Shown: positions 11,279-20,666 of the stretch, piece by piece
Position numbering within the stretch: position 1 is the stretch's first letter
Layout of the letters: each line of letters opens with the position of its first letter
Assembly: GCF_002051585.1 (NCBI RefSeq)
Contig: NZ_MZGX01000004.1
Coordinates: forward strand, 1-64,000
Source of the DNA: Ruminiclostridium hungatei
GTDB lineage: Bacteria; Bacillota; Clostridia; Acetivibrionales; DSM-1351
Direction of reading: 5' to 3'
Length of the DNA stretch: 64,000 nt
Position numbers and translations under genes: made by a program
Notes under the pieces: generated by a model
The model's database searches: none
What the model was told of the DNA's origin: nothing
Seen by the model: the letters and a program-made list of their open reading frames with translations, nothing else

Positions 11279-12688
11279 TCACTGATGGATATTCAAACTC
11301 TTTATTGCCTTGTTCAGCAATTCTACAGATATCTGATACTTTCGGGCCAGCTCACCCTTTTCCATATCTATATGGAAAAGCCTGCAGTAGGCATATTCCA
11401 GTGCAGCAGAGTACATATCCGGACTGCCGGGCTCCAATTCCGCCGGTTCCTCCGTACGGCTGAGAGCTCCCTGCAACAAGCCTATTATTTCCTTTCTATA
11501 ATGTCTACTATACATTATTTCCCTTTTGCTGACAGTACCTTCTATTATAGGCATATATCTTTTCGGGAGCCTTACCCGGCGCATATCCCGCTCCAAAAGC
11601 CCATAATAAACAGAGGGCTCATACTTGTAATTTACAGGTTCCTGAATCAGTGAAAACAACTTGATGTATTCTGCTATGGAGTTTTCTGAAATACTCAGGA
11701 AATTATCCGGGTCAATGACGTGTGCCATCCACCCGTCAATTTCCGGTTCGCCTGGAAAACAACCTGCAGATATCCTGCTCAATTCAGCCGCCTTTTCAGT
11801 TCTTCCTGTAATTGCATACCCCAGCAGCAATATTGAATAAATCAGTTGGTCCTTATGATTGGCAGAGTATACTTCAATGAATTTAACCAGTTCTTCATTT
11901 CTATGAAATATAATAAGAGTGGTAGCAATACACAGCAGATCTTCTCTGTTTTCTGCCGGCAAATACGGCAGCATATCCAGGGAATGGGAAAGAGATACCT
12001 TCTTTTTGGCCTGGTGCAAGAGATAAGTGCCCAGGCAGTTGCTCCACACATCCTCTCCGTCTATCATCCCCACTGTGGAATTTATATAGCCTGCACGGAT
12101 GTATTGCTGTATATCCAGCAGCACCAGCGTGAGAAGGTTTCTGGCCTCCCTGTCCAGCGGATTGGCAGAAACTGACCGGTAAAGGCAATTCACAGCTTTC
12201 TCTTTATTGCTCTCCAAAAGATACTTCTGGGCTTTTTTCAGATTTGATGCGGAGGTCTTAAGAAATCTGTTATTATGTGATACCTCACTGTACAGCTTGA
12301 GGTAAAAAGACATCTCGGTAATCTCGTAGCTGAACTCGCCCTCGGCATCGAAATACAGATATTTGTCAAAATATTCTGCCGACTTTTCATTATTGCCCAC
12401 CTCGAAGCTGTTGCAGCCCAGGCCGAAAAAGCAGTCGTACATTGTGGGCTCAAAATTGATCAGTATGTCGCTGAACAGCCTGTTTGCCTCATTGGGGCGC
12501 TGAAGTTCAGACAAAAAGCAAGCCATATTGAACTTGTACTCACTGTTGTCGGGCTCCAGTTCCAGAGCCTTGGTCAAGTTTCTATATGCCTCGCTCAGAT
12601 TCTTCTTGTTTGCAAATCTCAAACCCTTTGAAAAATAGAATTCGGGATTATTTCTATATTCATTTATTCTGAGGATATTATTCTTCAC
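11279..12688 (-). CDS. tetratricopeptide repeat protein, function unknown
   Basis: 469 residues. TPR-like helices are clear at the N terminus (FYFSKGLRFANKKNLSEAYRN, then LTKALELEPDNSEYKFNMACFL) and recur near 155-195 (ESNKEKAVNCLYRSVSANPLDREARNLL). The rest looks all-helical. There is no signal peptide. The GTG start is immediately next to the hisIE stop, so it is translationally coupled as the last gene of the histidine operon. TPR proteins mediate protein contacts; a role in histidine synthesis is not known and linkage may only be by co-transcription. Confidence 0.7.
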   Translation of the reverse strand: MKNNILRINEYRNNPEFYFSKGLRFANKKNLSEAYRNLTKALELEPDNSEYKFNMACFLSELQRPNEANRLFSDILINFEPTMYDCFFGLGCNSFEVGNNEKSAEYFDKYLYFDAEGEFSYEITEMSFYLKLYSEVSHNNRFLKTSASNLKKAQKYLLESNKEKAVNCLYRSVSANPLDREARNLLTLVLLDIQQYIRAGYINSTVGMIDGEDVWSNCLGTYLLHQAKKKVSLSHSLDMLPYLPAENREDLLCIATTLIIFHRNEELVKFIEVYSANHKDQLIYSILLLGYAITGRTEKAAELSRISAGCFPGEPEIDGWMAHVIDPDNFLSISENSIAEYIKLFSLIQEPVNYKYEPSVYYGLLERDMRRVRLPKRYMPIIEGTVSKREIMYSRHYRKEIIGLLQGALSRTEEPAELEPGSPDMYSAALEYAYCRLFHIDMEKGELARKYQISVELLNKAIKSLNIHQ

Positions 12689-13339
12689 TTATCTTCTTCC
12701 TCTTAATTCTCCATATATGTCTTCCAGGGTGACGCCTCTTTCAACCATCAGAACCATAAGATGATACATGAGGTCTGAAATCTCATATCTTATTTCTTCC
12801 TTTGACTTGTTTTTTGCAGCTATTATAACTTCCGCAGTTTCTTCCCCGACCTTTTTCAATATTTTATCCAGGCCCTTTGTAAACAGGTAATTTGTATACG
12901 AACCTTCCTTTGGGTGAATTGTCCTGTCAACAATTACGTCATAGACCTCTTGAAGTATCTTTGCTGTCAGTTCCTCATCCCCCTGCTCTGCCGGAGCCTT
13001 TTCAGACCATTCACCGTCCTCCAGCGCCCTGTAAAAGCAGGTCTTGCTGCCGGTATGGCATGCCGCACCTAGCTGTTCCGCTTCTATAAGCAGCGTATCC
13101 CCGTCACAGTCAAGCTTAACAGACTTAACCAACTGATAGTTCCCGGAGGTTTCTCCCTTGAGCCACAATTTATTCCTGCTGCGGCTGTAATATGTAACCT
13201 TCCCTGTTTCTACAGTTTTATCAAAGGCTTCCTCGTTCATATAAGCGACCATTAAGACTTCCTTTGTCTTATAGTCCTGCGTAACCACCGGTACAAGACC
13301 TCTATCATCAAATTTTATTGATTCCTTTAGCTTTCCCAT
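12689..13339 (-). CDS. hisIE: bifunctional phosphoribosyl-AMP cyclohydrolase / phosphoribosyl-ATP pyrophosphatase
   Basis: 216 residues. The N-terminal HisI domain (1-105) shows [32 protein letters not shown] and the zinc-ligand region [27 protein letters not shown]. The C-terminal HisE domain (about 115-216) has the EEGSYTNYL-like [17 protein letters not shown] and [18 protein letters not shown] with its acidic metal ligands. It performs steps 2 and 3 of histidine synthesis. The ATG at 13339 follows GGAGG by 7 bases. 103 bp downstream of hisF. Confidence 0.95.
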   Translation of the reverse strand: MGKLKESIKFDDRGLVPVVTQDYKTKEVLMVAYMNEEAFDKTVETGKVTYYSRSRNKLWLKGETSGNYQLVKSVKLDCDGDTLLIEAEQLGAACHTGSKTCFYRALEDGEWSEKAPAEQGDEELTAKILQEVYDVIVDRTIHPKEGSYTNYLFTKGLDKILKKVGEETAEVIIAAKNKSKEEIRYEISDLMYHLMVLMVERGVTLEDIYGELRGRR

Positions 13340-13442
13340 GAAAACGCCTCCATACATTTTATTTGAAATCAGCTATTTGTGTGCCCCCTTGCCGACAGGC
13401 TCCATAGGCTTTTATGGGGCATTTTTTCTTCACTGCTATTTA

Positions 13443-14204
13443 TTATAGTCTAGTTTCTATTCCATTACTACTTAAATATGACTTTAGTTCGCGAATTTCC
13501 ATTTCTCTGAAATGAAAGAGTGATGCCGCCAGTACAGCGTCAGCTTTTCCCTCCACCAGGGCCTCTTTGAAGTGTTCCATTTTGCCTGCTCCACCCGATG
13601 CAATCACCGGAATTTTTACATTTTCCGAAATGGCCCTCGTCAGTTCTATATCGTAACCGTCCTTTGTACCATCCTTGTCCATGCTGGTAAGCAAGATTTC
13701 TCCGGCCCCCAGCTTTTCAGCTTCAATGGCCCATTGAACGGCATCCTTTCCAGTGTTGACCCTGCCTCCGTTAAGATATGTTTCCCAACCGGAGCCGTCA
13801 GGCCTGCGCTTGGCATCTATAGCAAGCACCACGCACTGGCTGCCGAACTTCCAGGCAGCCTCCGAAATCAGTTGAGGCCTTTTAAGCGCCCCCGAATTAA
13901 CTCCCACCTTGTCCGCTCCGGCCTTCAATATTTCTCTGAAATCATCCACTGTCCTTATGCCGCCGCCCACGGTAAAGGGTATAAAAACCTGTTCGGCAAC
14001 ACGCCTGACAACATCCACCATGATACTTCTTGCATCCGAGGATGCCGTTATATCCAGGAAGGTGAGTTCATCAGCTCCCGCTTTATCATAAAAAGCAGCC
14101 GCCTCAACCGGATCTCCCGCATCTATAATATTTACAAACTGGACACCTTTTACAACTCTTCCCCCACGTACGTCCAGACAGGGAATGATTCTTTTTGTAA
14201 GCAT
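13443..14204 (-). CDS. hisF: imidazole glycerol phosphate synthase, cyclase subunit HisF
   Basis: 253 residues, a full (beta-alpha)8 barrel starting [20 protein letters not shown]. The catalytic aspartates are in CLDV near residue 11 and [11 protein letters not shown] precedes the second phosphate loop. With HisH it converts PRFAR plus ammonia into IGP and AICAR. The true start is the ATG at 14204, one base after the TAA of a 30-codon repeat-encoded frame (14206-14298); the nearest Shine-Dalgarno, GGGAGG, is inside that frame, 12 bases upstream. Reading further upstream in frame would translate the repeat in a different phase from its hisH copy. Confidence 0.95.
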   Translation of the reverse strand: MLTKRIIPCLDVRGGRVVKGVQFVNIIDAGDPVEAAAFYDKAGADELTFLDITASSDARSIMVDVVRRVAEQVFIPFTVGGGIRTVDDFREILKAGADKVGVNSGALKRPQLISEAAWKFGSQCVVLAIDAKRRPDGSGWETYLNGGRVNTGKDAVQWAIEAEKLGAGEILLTSMDKDGTKDGYDIELTRAISENVKIPVIASGGAGKMEHFKEALVEGKADAVLAASLFHFREMEIRELKSYLSSNGIETRL

Positions 14205-14205
14205 A

Positions 14206-14298
14206 TTAATTCCATGCCTCCCATCTCGCACAAAACTCCATGGAAGTCACGGCATGGAATCGGTGCCACATTTTTATTTGCTTCAAAATTTCTTTCAA
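14206..14298 (-). CDS. repeat-encoded 30-residue peptide, copy 1 (upstream of hisF)
   Basis: Thirty sense codons from TTG 14298 to TAA 14206, with AAGGAG six bases before the start. The stop is one base from the hisF ATG, an arrangement typical of coupled translation. The peptide is basic and aromatic, with cores MWHRFHA (residues 10-16) and CARWEAW (23-29). Two further copies of the same frame precede hisH and tex. Sequence similarity between copies starts at GG-TTG and ends at the TAA. A 10 bp inverted repeat (ATTCCATGCC/GGCATGGAAT) lies inside and could pair near the hisF ribosome site. Not recognised as any family; could alternatively be a structured non-coding repeat. Confidence 0.6.
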   Translation of the reverse strand: MKEILKQIKMWHRFHAVTSMEFCARWEAWN

Positions 14299-14374
14299 CC
14301 TCTACTCCTTTTGGAAATAGATGAGTATCGTATTACTAAAACTACAAGCCTTGAAGCTCAGGAACATGTGCGGT

Positions 14375-15082
14375 TTATGCCTCAATGGCCGCCTTCAGTT
14401 CCAGATTTCCGGTATACAATGCCTTACCCACAATGACACCGCTGACACCTGTGGCCTTCAAATCGGTTATATCCTTCAGACAGCTTACTCCCCCTGAGGC
14501 AATAACCGAAATTCCTACTGCTTTTGCCATCTCACTCATTGCCGCAAGATTTGGCCCCTGGAGCATGCCATCCCTGGCTATGTCCGTATATATGACGGTC
14601 TTTGCCCCAAGCTCTGAAACCTTCCTGGCAAAAGCTACGGCAGTCAAGTCACTGGTCTTTTCCCAACCGTGGATGGCAACCCTTCCGTCCTTTGCATCTA
14701 TTCCCACCACAATTTTTTCGTTGTATTCCTTTAGCGCAGTCTTAAGCATTTCCTGATTGTTTACTGCGGACGTTCCAAGTATTACCCTGCTCAAGCCCCC
14801 GGACAGAAGGCTCTCGACAGTATCAAGACTTCTTATGCCTCCCCCCACCTGGACTGGGATTTTCAAGGTTCTGGCCATCTGTTTTATTATTTCGTGATTT
14901 TCCGTATTGCCTGACCGCGCAGCATCAAGATCCACCACATGAAGATATCCGGCGCCCTGGCTCTCCCATTTCAGCGCCATCTCAACCGGGCTGTCCCCGA
15001 ATACGGTTACTTCACTGTAGCTGCCCTGCGCAAGTCTCACACACTTGCCGTTTATTATATCAATTGCGGGATATACTAGCAT
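14375..15082 (-). CDS. hisA: phosphoribosylformimino-AICAR ribonucleotide isomerase
   Basis: 235 residues, TIM barrel of the HisA/HisF family beginning MLVYPAIDIINGKCVRLAQG with the first catalytic aspartate in AIDI, and YTDIARDGMLQGPN carrying the second. It performs the Amadori isomerisation of ProFAR to PRFAR. CAGGAGG precedes the ATG. It sits between hisH and hisF. Confidence 0.96.
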   Translation of the reverse strand: MLVYPAIDIINGKCVRLAQGSYSEVTVFGDSPVEMALKWESQGAGYLHVVDLDAARSGNTENHEIIKQMARTLKIPVQVGGGIRSLDTVESLLSGGLSRVILGTSAVNNQEMLKTALKEYNEKIVVGIDAKDGRVAIHGWEKTSDLTAVAFARKVSELGAKTVIYTDIARDGMLQGPNLAAMSEMAKAVGISVIASGGVSCLKDITDLKATGVSGVIVGKALYTGNLELKAAIEA

Positions 15083-15127
15083 TTCAACCTCCTGAGCCTA
15101 AAACCGGCCCCAAATGTCCATGGATTA

Positions 15128-15736
15128 TCATAGTGCTGCAAAATTTCTGAGTATATTCAGCCCCACCTCACCGCTCTTTTCAGGATGGAACTGGGTTCCC
15201 ATTATATTTTCCCTTGCAACCGCGGCATCATAGGTAATCCCGTAATTGCAGGCAGCGGCTACCTCACTGCGCTCTTGGGCAGTCAGATAGTATGAGTGGA
15301 CAAAATACACATAGCTGTTTTCCCTTATACCCCGGAATAAACCGTCCCTCTGCTTTATGCCCAGGCTGTTCCAGCCCATGTGCGGAACCTTCAGACCCAT
15401 GTCAAGAGGAAATTGTGTTACGCTGCCTTTAAGCAAGCCAAGGCCCGGCACCCTTTCCCCTCCTTCGGTGCTATAGTCGAACAGGAGCTGCATTCCAAGA
15501 CAGATGCCCAGAAGCGGTGTCCCTTTTCCGGCCACCTGCCGTATTACTGCTGTCATATTTGACTTTTCCAGGCTGTCCATTGCATCCGCAAAGGCTCCTA
15601 CTCCCGGCAGGACCACCTTTTCGGCAGCAAGTATCTGTTCGGGCTCGGAGGTAATAACGGAATCAACCCCTATAAAGCTGAAGGCTTTGTTTACACTGGC
15701 CAGATTCCCCACACCGTAGTCGATTATAGCAATCAT
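15128..15736 (-). CDS. hisH: imidazole glycerol phosphate synthase, glutaminase subunit HisH
   Basis: 202 residues, class I glutamine amidotransferase. It begins MIAIIDYGVGNLASV; the nucleophile is in GICLGMQLLF and the His/Glu pair in GTQFHPEKSG. It supplies ammonia to HisF. The frame is open upstream to 15844, but that extension is the dispersed repeat read in a different phase from the small ORF at 15739-15831, so the ATG at 15736 is taken as the start, two bases after the repeat ORF stop. Confidence 0.95.
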   Translation of the reverse strand: MIAIIDYGVGNLASVNKAFSFIGVDSVITSEPEQILAAEKVVLPGVGAFADAMDSLEKSNMTAVIRQVAGKGTPLLGICLGMQLLFDYSTEGGERVPGLGLLKGSVTQFPLDMGLKVPHMGWNSLGIKQRDGLFRGIRENSYVYFVHSYYLTAQERSEVAAACNYGITYDAAVARENIMGTQFHPEKSGEVGLNILRNFAAL

Positions 15737-15738
15737 AA

Positions 15739-15831
15739 TTATTTCCATGCCTCCCATCTCGCACAACCCCCCATGAAATTCATGGCATGGAATCGGTGCC
15801 ACATCTTTATTTGCTTCAAAGTTTCTTTCAA
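15739..15831 (-). CDS. repeat-encoded 30-residue peptide, copy 2 (upstream of hisH)
   Basis: Same 31-codon unit as at 14206-14298 and 47488-47580, with no insertion or deletion. TTG start at 15831 behind GGAG (7 bases), TAA at 15739-15741, then TT and the hisH ATG. Residues 10-16 (MWHRFHA) and 23-29 (CARWEAW) are identical to the other copies; variation is in residues 4, 17-22 and 30. The inverted repeat TTCCATGCC/GGCATGGAA is retained. Function unknown; a coupled leader peptide or translational switch is the favoured reading. Confidence 0.6.
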   Translation of the reverse strand: MKETLKQIKMWHRFHAMNFMGGCARWEAWK

Positions 15832-15878
15832 CCTTCTTCTCCAATCATACACCGGCAGGCTGCTCCCCCAAAAGGGTC

Positions 15879-16760
15879 CTAAAACTTTTTTCCGGTTATT
15901 CTCTCATAGGCTTCAATATATTTTGCCTCGGTCTTTCCGATTACTTCTTCCGGCAGGGCAGGCGCAGGGGGCTGTTTATCCCAGTCGAGACTTTCCAGAT
16001 ACTCTCTCAGGAACTGCTTGTCAAAGCTCTTCTGAGCCTTCCCGGGCTCATATTCGTCCATAGCCCAGAATCTGGAGGAGTCAGGCGTAAACATCTCGTC
16101 ACCCACCACCAGTTCACCGTCGGACATTCCAAATTCAAATTTTGTATCCGCCAATATAAGACCCTTGCTTTCGGCGTGCCGGCTTGCTTTCCTGTACAGG
16201 CTTATGCTTGACTCCTTCAGCTTGTTGGCCAGCTCTGTGCCGATTTTTTCACAGAGAGTCTCAAAAGATACATTTATGTCATGCCCTTCCGACTCTTTTG
16301 TAGAAGGTGTAAAAATAGGTTCAGGAAGTCTGTCACCCTGCTTGAGTCCCGCAGGAAGCTTGATTCCGCATATTTCCCCGGTCTGCTGGTACTCCTTTAA
16401 GCCTGAGCCTTCAAGATAGCCCCTGACTATGCATTCCGCCGGAACCATTTCTATTTTTTTCACCAGCATGGACCTGCCTTCCAGCTCTTCCTTGAATTGA
16501 GAAAGTCCCTCAGGGTACTTGCTCACATCGGTAGTAACCACGTGATTGCCGATTACATCCTTTGTATAATCAAACCAAAAGGCTGATATGCTGTTTAAAA
16601 CCTTTCCCTTGTTGGGAATAAGTTCGGAAAAAACAACATCAAATGCCGATATCCTGTCAGTTACAACTATGAGCAGTTCATCGCCCAAATCATAAACATT
16701 TCTAACCTTGCCCTTTATGAACAAAGGTAATTTGATAAAATCAGTGTCGTTAATAAGCAT
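15879..16760 (-). CDS. purC: phosphoribosylaminoimidazole-succinocarboxamide (SAICAR) synthase
   Basis: 293 residues of the long, eukaryote-like/bacterial type I SAICAR synthetase. Visible motifs are KGKVRNVYDLGDELLIVVTDRISAFD at the start (ATP-binding) and CIVRGYLEGSGLKEYQ plus LILADTKFEFG further on. It joins aspartate to CAIR in purine synthesis. The ATG at 16760 follows TTGGAGGATATT. It is embedded between hisB and hisH; AICAR made by HisH/HisF enters the same pathway two steps later, which gives a biochemical reason for the linkage. Confidence 0.95.
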   Translation of the reverse strand: MLINDTDFIKLPLFIKGKVRNVYDLGDELLIVVTDRISAFDVVFSELIPNKGKVLNSISAFWFDYTKDVIGNHVVTTDVSKYPEGLSQFKEELEGRSMLVKKIEMVPAECIVRGYLEGSGLKEYQQTGEICGIKLPAGLKQGDRLPEPIFTPSTKESEGHDINVSFETLCEKIGTELANKLKESSISLYRKASRHAESKGLILADTKFEFGMSDGELVVGDEMFTPDSSRFWAMDEYEPGKAQKSFDKQFLREYLESLDWDKQPPAPALPEEVIGKTEAKYIEAYERITGKKF

Positions 16761-16827
16761 AATATCCTCCAACTCCAGGTTTGACCTGTTTGCCTTGAAA
16801 AAATTAAAATTTATTTGAAAGCCATGT

Positions 16828-17412
16828 TTACAGCGTACCTTTTGTAGACATCACTCCAACTATTCTTGTGTCAATTTTTGTAGCTTCATCAAGCGCCTTT
16901 CCGAACGCCTTGAATATGGCTTCTATTATGTGATGGCAGTTGCTTCCGTGCAAAAGCTTGACATGAAGAGTAATGCCGGCGTTGAAAGCTACCGCTCTGA
17001 AGAACTCCTCCACCATCTGAGTGTCCATCTGTCCAACCATCTGACGGGTCATACAGGCATCAAATACAAGGAAAGGTCTGTCACTTAAATCCAGCGAAAC
17101 CTGAACCAGCGCCTCATCCATTGGAACAAAGGCTGTTCCGTATCTTTTTATTGATCTCTTATCTCCCAACGCCTGCCTGATGGCCAACCCCAAGGCTATG
17201 CCGGTATCTTCCACCGTGTGATGGGAATCCACATGCAGGTCACCGTTTACTTCAAAAACGGCGTCCATAAGGCCGTGCCGTGCAAACAGCACCAGCATGT
17301 GGTCAAAGAAGCCTATTCCGGTATTGGCAGTACAGTCTCCCTTTCCGTCAATATTAATCTGAAGCTTGATCTGGGTTTCTTTTGTATTTCTGCTAACCAA
17401 GCCTTCTCTCAA
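16828..17412 (-). CDS. hisB: imidazoleglycerol-phosphate dehydratase
   Basis: 194 residues if started at TTG 17412, which follows GGGGGG by 5 bases and matches the family N terminus (REGLVSRNTKETQIKL). The two manganese-binding motifs are present: GFFDHMLVLFARHG with DLHVDSHHTVEDTGIALG, and LLHGSNCHHIIEAIFKA. It dehydrates IGP to imidazole acetol phosphate. Monofunctional, with no phosphatase domain. An ATG at 17436 is the alternative start. Confidence 0.93.
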   Translation of the reverse strand: MREGLVSRNTKETQIKLQINIDGKGDCTANTGIGFFDHMLVLFARHGLMDAVFEVNGDLHVDSHHTVEDTGIALGLAIRQALGDKRSIKRYGTAFVPMDEALVQVSLDLSDRPFLVFDACMTRQMVGQMDTQMVEEFFRAVAFNAGITLHVKLLHGSNCHHIIEAIFKAFGKALDEATKIDTRIVGVMSTKGTL

Positions 17413-17501
17413 AGGTATCCCCCCGTTCATTTTCATATTTCAAAATCCAAACCAGCCACTAATCTTCCGAACTATTTTGGGATTTTTCTTATAAATGTTC
17501 G

Positions 17502-18578
17502 TTAATCATTATAACAGATTGATTTGAGTTCATCAAGCAGAATGGTATTTTGCTGCTCGGTTCCCACGCTTATGCGGAGGCAGTTCTCCAGAAGGGGTGA
17601 AGCACCGAATATTCTTATAAATATGCCCTTTTCACATAGCTTTTTATATACCTCTTTACATCTGTCTGCTTTTACAAGTATGAAGTTGGAATGTGACTGG
17701 AATACCTGAATGCCCCGGATTTGCTCCAGCTCTCCCGAGAGGCGTTTTCTTTGGTCCACAAGATATTGGACATTTTTTCTGATTTCGTCCTTTTCCTCCA
17801 GAACCAGTTGTGCCGTGTACTGGGACAGGCGGCTTATATTATAGGGAGCCCTGGCAAGATTTACGGCTGCTGTGAGGGCAGGCCCGGCTATGCTGTACCC
17901 GCATCTGATGCCGGCAAGCCCGTAAGCCTTTGAAAAGGTTCTGAGGACAATAAGGTTTTCAAATTCAAGTGTGTGCGGGATCACAGTAGTGTCACAAAAT
18001 TCTGCGTAGGCCTCATCCACTACTACCACCGCATTTTTGCAATACCTTACCACCTGGAGCACGTCTGCCGCAGGCATTATATTGCCCGTGGGGTTATTGG
18101 GGTTGCAGATATACACAAGCTTTGGCTTTTCCCGGTCATAAGCTTCAAATATTGTCTCTTTGCAATATTCAAATCTCTGTCCGGGTTCAAGAATATACTT
18201 TACAGGTGTTCCGCCTGCTATTATGCAGGAATCCCCATACATTCCGAAGGAAGGGGCGGGATAAAGCACCTTGTCCCCGGGGCCTACAAATACATTGGCA
18301 ATGACCTGTATCAGTTGATCCGAACCTGTTCCTACGATTATATTTTTATAGTCCACAGTCCAATGCTCCGAAAGAGCTTTTCTGAGTTCTACCGAATCTG
18401 TATCAGGATACAGATTCAGCTTGGGGTCCTTTAAAACGTATTCTGCCAGCTTTTGCCTTGCAGCGGCAGGGAGGTTGAAGGGGCTCTCATTGGCATCCAG
18501 CTTTATCCTGTAGGGCTGCTGGTTGGCATTATATGGTATGAATGACCGTATTTCAGGCCTTATTAATTCTTCAATCAT
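17502..18578 (-). CDS. hisC: histidinol-phosphate aminotransferase
   Basis: About 358 residues, fold-type I PLP enzyme. Visible are LDANESPFNLP near the N terminus, YICNPNNPTGNIMP, VVVDEAYAEF, and the PLP lysine in RTFSKAYGLAGIRCGY. It transfers an amino group from glutamate to imidazole acetol phosphate. ATG 18578 was chosen for its 8-base spacing from GGATGG; ATG 18590 is possible. Confidence 0.94.
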   Translation of the reverse strand: MIEELIRPEIRSFIPYNANQQPYRIKLDANESPFNLPAAARQKLAEYVLKDPKLNLYPDTDSVELRKALSEHWTVDYKNIIVGTGSDQLIQVIANVFVGPGDKVLYPAPSFGMYGDSCIIAGGTPVKYILEPGQRFEYCKETIFEAYDREKPKLVYICNPNNPTGNIMPAADVLQVVRYCKNAVVVVDEAYAEFCDTTVIPHTLEFENLIVLRTFSKAYGLAGIRCGYSIAGPALTAAVNLARAPYNISRLSQYTAQLVLEEKDEIRKNVQYLVDQRKRLSGELEQIRGIQVFQSHSNFILVKADRCKEVYKKLCEKGIFIRIFGASPLLENCLRISVGTEQQNTILLDELKSICYND

Positions 18579-18638
18579 AATGTATTCCATCCTTATTTGA
18601 ATTTTCCGCCAACGCCTTTATTTACAAGGCGGACAATA

Positions 18639-19955
18639 CTATTTTCCAGAACTGCCGGTAAATCTGACCCGTATGGCATTCGCATGGGCATCCAGAAGTT
18701 CCGCCTCAGCAAACCTTATTATATCCTGGCTGGTTTTTTCCAAAGCAGCCCTGTTATAGTATATAAGGCTTGATTTTTTAATAAACTGATCCACATTGAC
18801 GGGTGATGAAAAGCGTGCAGTTCCGCTTGTGGGCAGTACGTGGCTTGGCCCTGCCATATAGTCTCCCAGCGGTTCGGGAGAATAATTCCCAATAAATATT
18901 GCACCTGCATTTTTTATTGCTCCCAGAAGGCCCATAGGCTCCTCAACGCATATTTCCAGATGCTCGGGAGCAATGCTGTTTGAAACTTCTATGGCTCTTT
19001 CAATATTTTCCACCAGCACTGCATAGCCAAAATCCTTAAGAGCCTGTTGTGTTATTGTGCCGCGGCTCAAGGTGGAGAGCTGCAGCTCAATCTGCCTGGA
19101 GACCTGCTCAATCAGGCTTGCGTCGTCAGTTACAAGTACGGAGGATGCAAGCTTGTCATGCTCTGCCTGGGAAAGAAGGTCAGCGGCCACATATTCCGGC
19201 TTTGCAGTGGAATCCGCAATTATGAGTATTTCACTTGGCCCTGCAAACATGTCAATATCGCAGTCACCAAATATCAGACGCTTTGCGGTAGCCACATATA
19301 CATTTCCAGGGCCGCATATTTTATCCACCGCGGGAACGGTTTCGGTGCCATAGGCCATAGCACCGATGGCCTGTGCGCCGCCCACCCTGAAAACCTGCTC
19401 CACACCCGCTTCTCTTGCAGCAACAAGTATGGCCGGATTTACACTGCCATCCTGTGACGGCGGAGTGCACATGATTATTTTTGATACCCCGGCAACCTTC
19501 GCCGGAACTGCAGTCATCAGCACAGAGGAGACCAGCGGAGCCGTTCCCCCGGGTACATACAAGCCCACCTTTTCCAAAGGGCGCACCAACTGCCCCAGAA
19601 CAGTTCCATCCTCTGCCGGACTGATCCAACTGTTCTGAAGCTGCTTTTCATGAAAGCTCTGTATATTTTGCTTCGACCTTCTTATGGTCTCCAGCAATTC
19701 CGGCGCTACAGCCGCATAAGCGGCAGTTATTTCCTCTTCCGGCACCCTGACACTGTCTATTTCGGCCTTGTCAAATTTCCTGCTGTATTCTTTGAGGGCT
19801 TTGTCTCCCTCCATACGCACATTTTCCAGGATATCAGCCACAATTTTAATTACGCTGGCACCCTCCTGTGTCCCGGTGCGCTGTGTGAGCTTCCGGTACA
19901 GTTCTTTCGCCTTAATGCCATTTTCATCTTTCGTAAGATCCAATACGTTTATCAT
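18639..19955 (-). CDS. hisD: histidinol dehydrogenase
   Basis: 438 residues. Clear family sequences: PLEKVGLYVPGGTAPLVSSVLMTAVPAKVAG, DKICGPGNVYVATAKR, DMFAGPSEILIIAD, DLLSQAEHDKLASS, EHLEICVEEP and GDYMAGPSHVLPTSGTARF, which include the zinc and catalytic histidines. Oxidises histidinol to histidine with two NAD, the last step. CGGAGGTAGGGT precedes the ATG. Confidence 0.96.
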   Translation of the reverse strand: MINVLDLTKDENGIKAKELYRKLTQRTGTQEGASVIKIVADILENVRMEGDKALKEYSRKFDKAEIDSVRVPEEEITAAYAAVAPELLETIRRSKQNIQSFHEKQLQNSWISPAEDGTVLGQLVRPLEKVGLYVPGGTAPLVSSVLMTAVPAKVAGVSKIIMCTPPSQDGSVNPAILVAAREAGVEQVFRVGGAQAIGAMAYGTETVPAVDKICGPGNVYVATAKRLIFGDCDIDMFAGPSEILIIADSTAKPEYVAADLLSQAEHDKLASSVLVTDDASLIEQVSRQIELQLSTLSRGTITQQALKDFGYAVLVENIERAIEVSNSIAPEHLEICVEEPMGLLGAIKNAGAIFIGNYSPEPLGDYMAGPSHVLPTSGTARFSSPVNVDQFIKKSSLIYYNRAALEKTSQDIIRFAEAELLDAHANAIRVRFTGSSGK

Positions 19956-19981
19956 ACCCTACCTCCGCGCGGCTCTCATAA

Positions 19982-20626
19982 CTAGCGTCTCAGCAGAAGC
20001 TGCCGGCGCACTCCGTCTATTATTTTCTGAATCCTCTCATTTTCCATCTTCATGCTCACTCTGTTGACCACCATTCTGGCACTTATGTCAGCTATGTTGT
20101 CCAGCACAACAAGTCCGTTCTCCTTCAGAGTCCTTCCGCTTTCAACCAGGTCCACTATGACTTCGGACAGTCCTACAAGCGGCGCAAGCTCCACCGAACC
20201 GTTAAGCTTTATTATCTCCACGCTTTCGCGCCTTGTCTTTTCAAAATAATTTCTTGCAATATTGGGGTATTTTGTTCCCACTCTTCTGATGGTAAGTTCA
20301 TCTATTTTTCCCTGAAGCTCTGCCGGACCTGCCAGCGCCATTTTGCAGGCTGCGAAGCCAAGGTCCAGCACCTCGTACAGGTTTCTTCCCTCTTCCAGGA
20401 TTGTATCCTTTCCGACTATACCTATGTCGGCAGTGCCGTACTCAACATATGTAGGAACATCGGCTGGCTTTGCAAGGAAGAATTTGATCTTGTTCTTCTC
20501 ATCGCATAAAATCAATTTTCTGGTTGATGACTTTAATTCCGAGCAATCTATTCCAATAGCTTCAAACAGCTCTACTGACATCTCTGTAAGTCTTCCCTTT
20601 GATAGGGCAATGGTTAAATACCTCAT
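19982..20626 (-). CDS. hisG: ATP phosphoribosyltransferase catalytic subunit, short form
   Basis: 214 residues, HisG short type lacking the regulatory C-terminal domain. It starts [13 protein letters not shown] at the ATG at 20626 behind GGAGGG; the open frame upstream to 20755 overlaps hisZ and lacks a ribosome site. PRPP loop region [30 protein letters not shown] is intact. It needs HisZ, encoded 40 bp upstream, for activity and feedback control by histidine. Confidence 0.95.
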   Translation of the reverse strand: MRYLTIALSKGRLTEMSVELFEAIGIDCSELKSSTRKLILCDEKNKIKFFLAKPADVPTYVEYGTADIGIVGKDTILEEGRNLYEVLDLGFAACKMALAGPAELQGKIDELTIRRVGTKYPNIARNYFEKTRRESVEIIKLNGSVELAPLVGLSEVIVDLVESGRTLKENGLVVLDNIADISARMVVNRVSMKMENERIQKIIDGVRRQLLLRR

Positions 20627-20666
20627 ATTCCCTCCGTCATACACTCTCAAATTGTTTATCATGTTC

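Noticed and set aside
13572-14324. 250-codon plus-strand open frame
   Set aside because: Antisense shadow of hisF and the repeat ORF.
15128-15844. HisH with a long N-terminal extension (starts at 15844)
   Set aside because: The extension is the dispersed repeat read out of phase with its bounded small frame; HisH family start MIAIIDYGVGN is at 15736.
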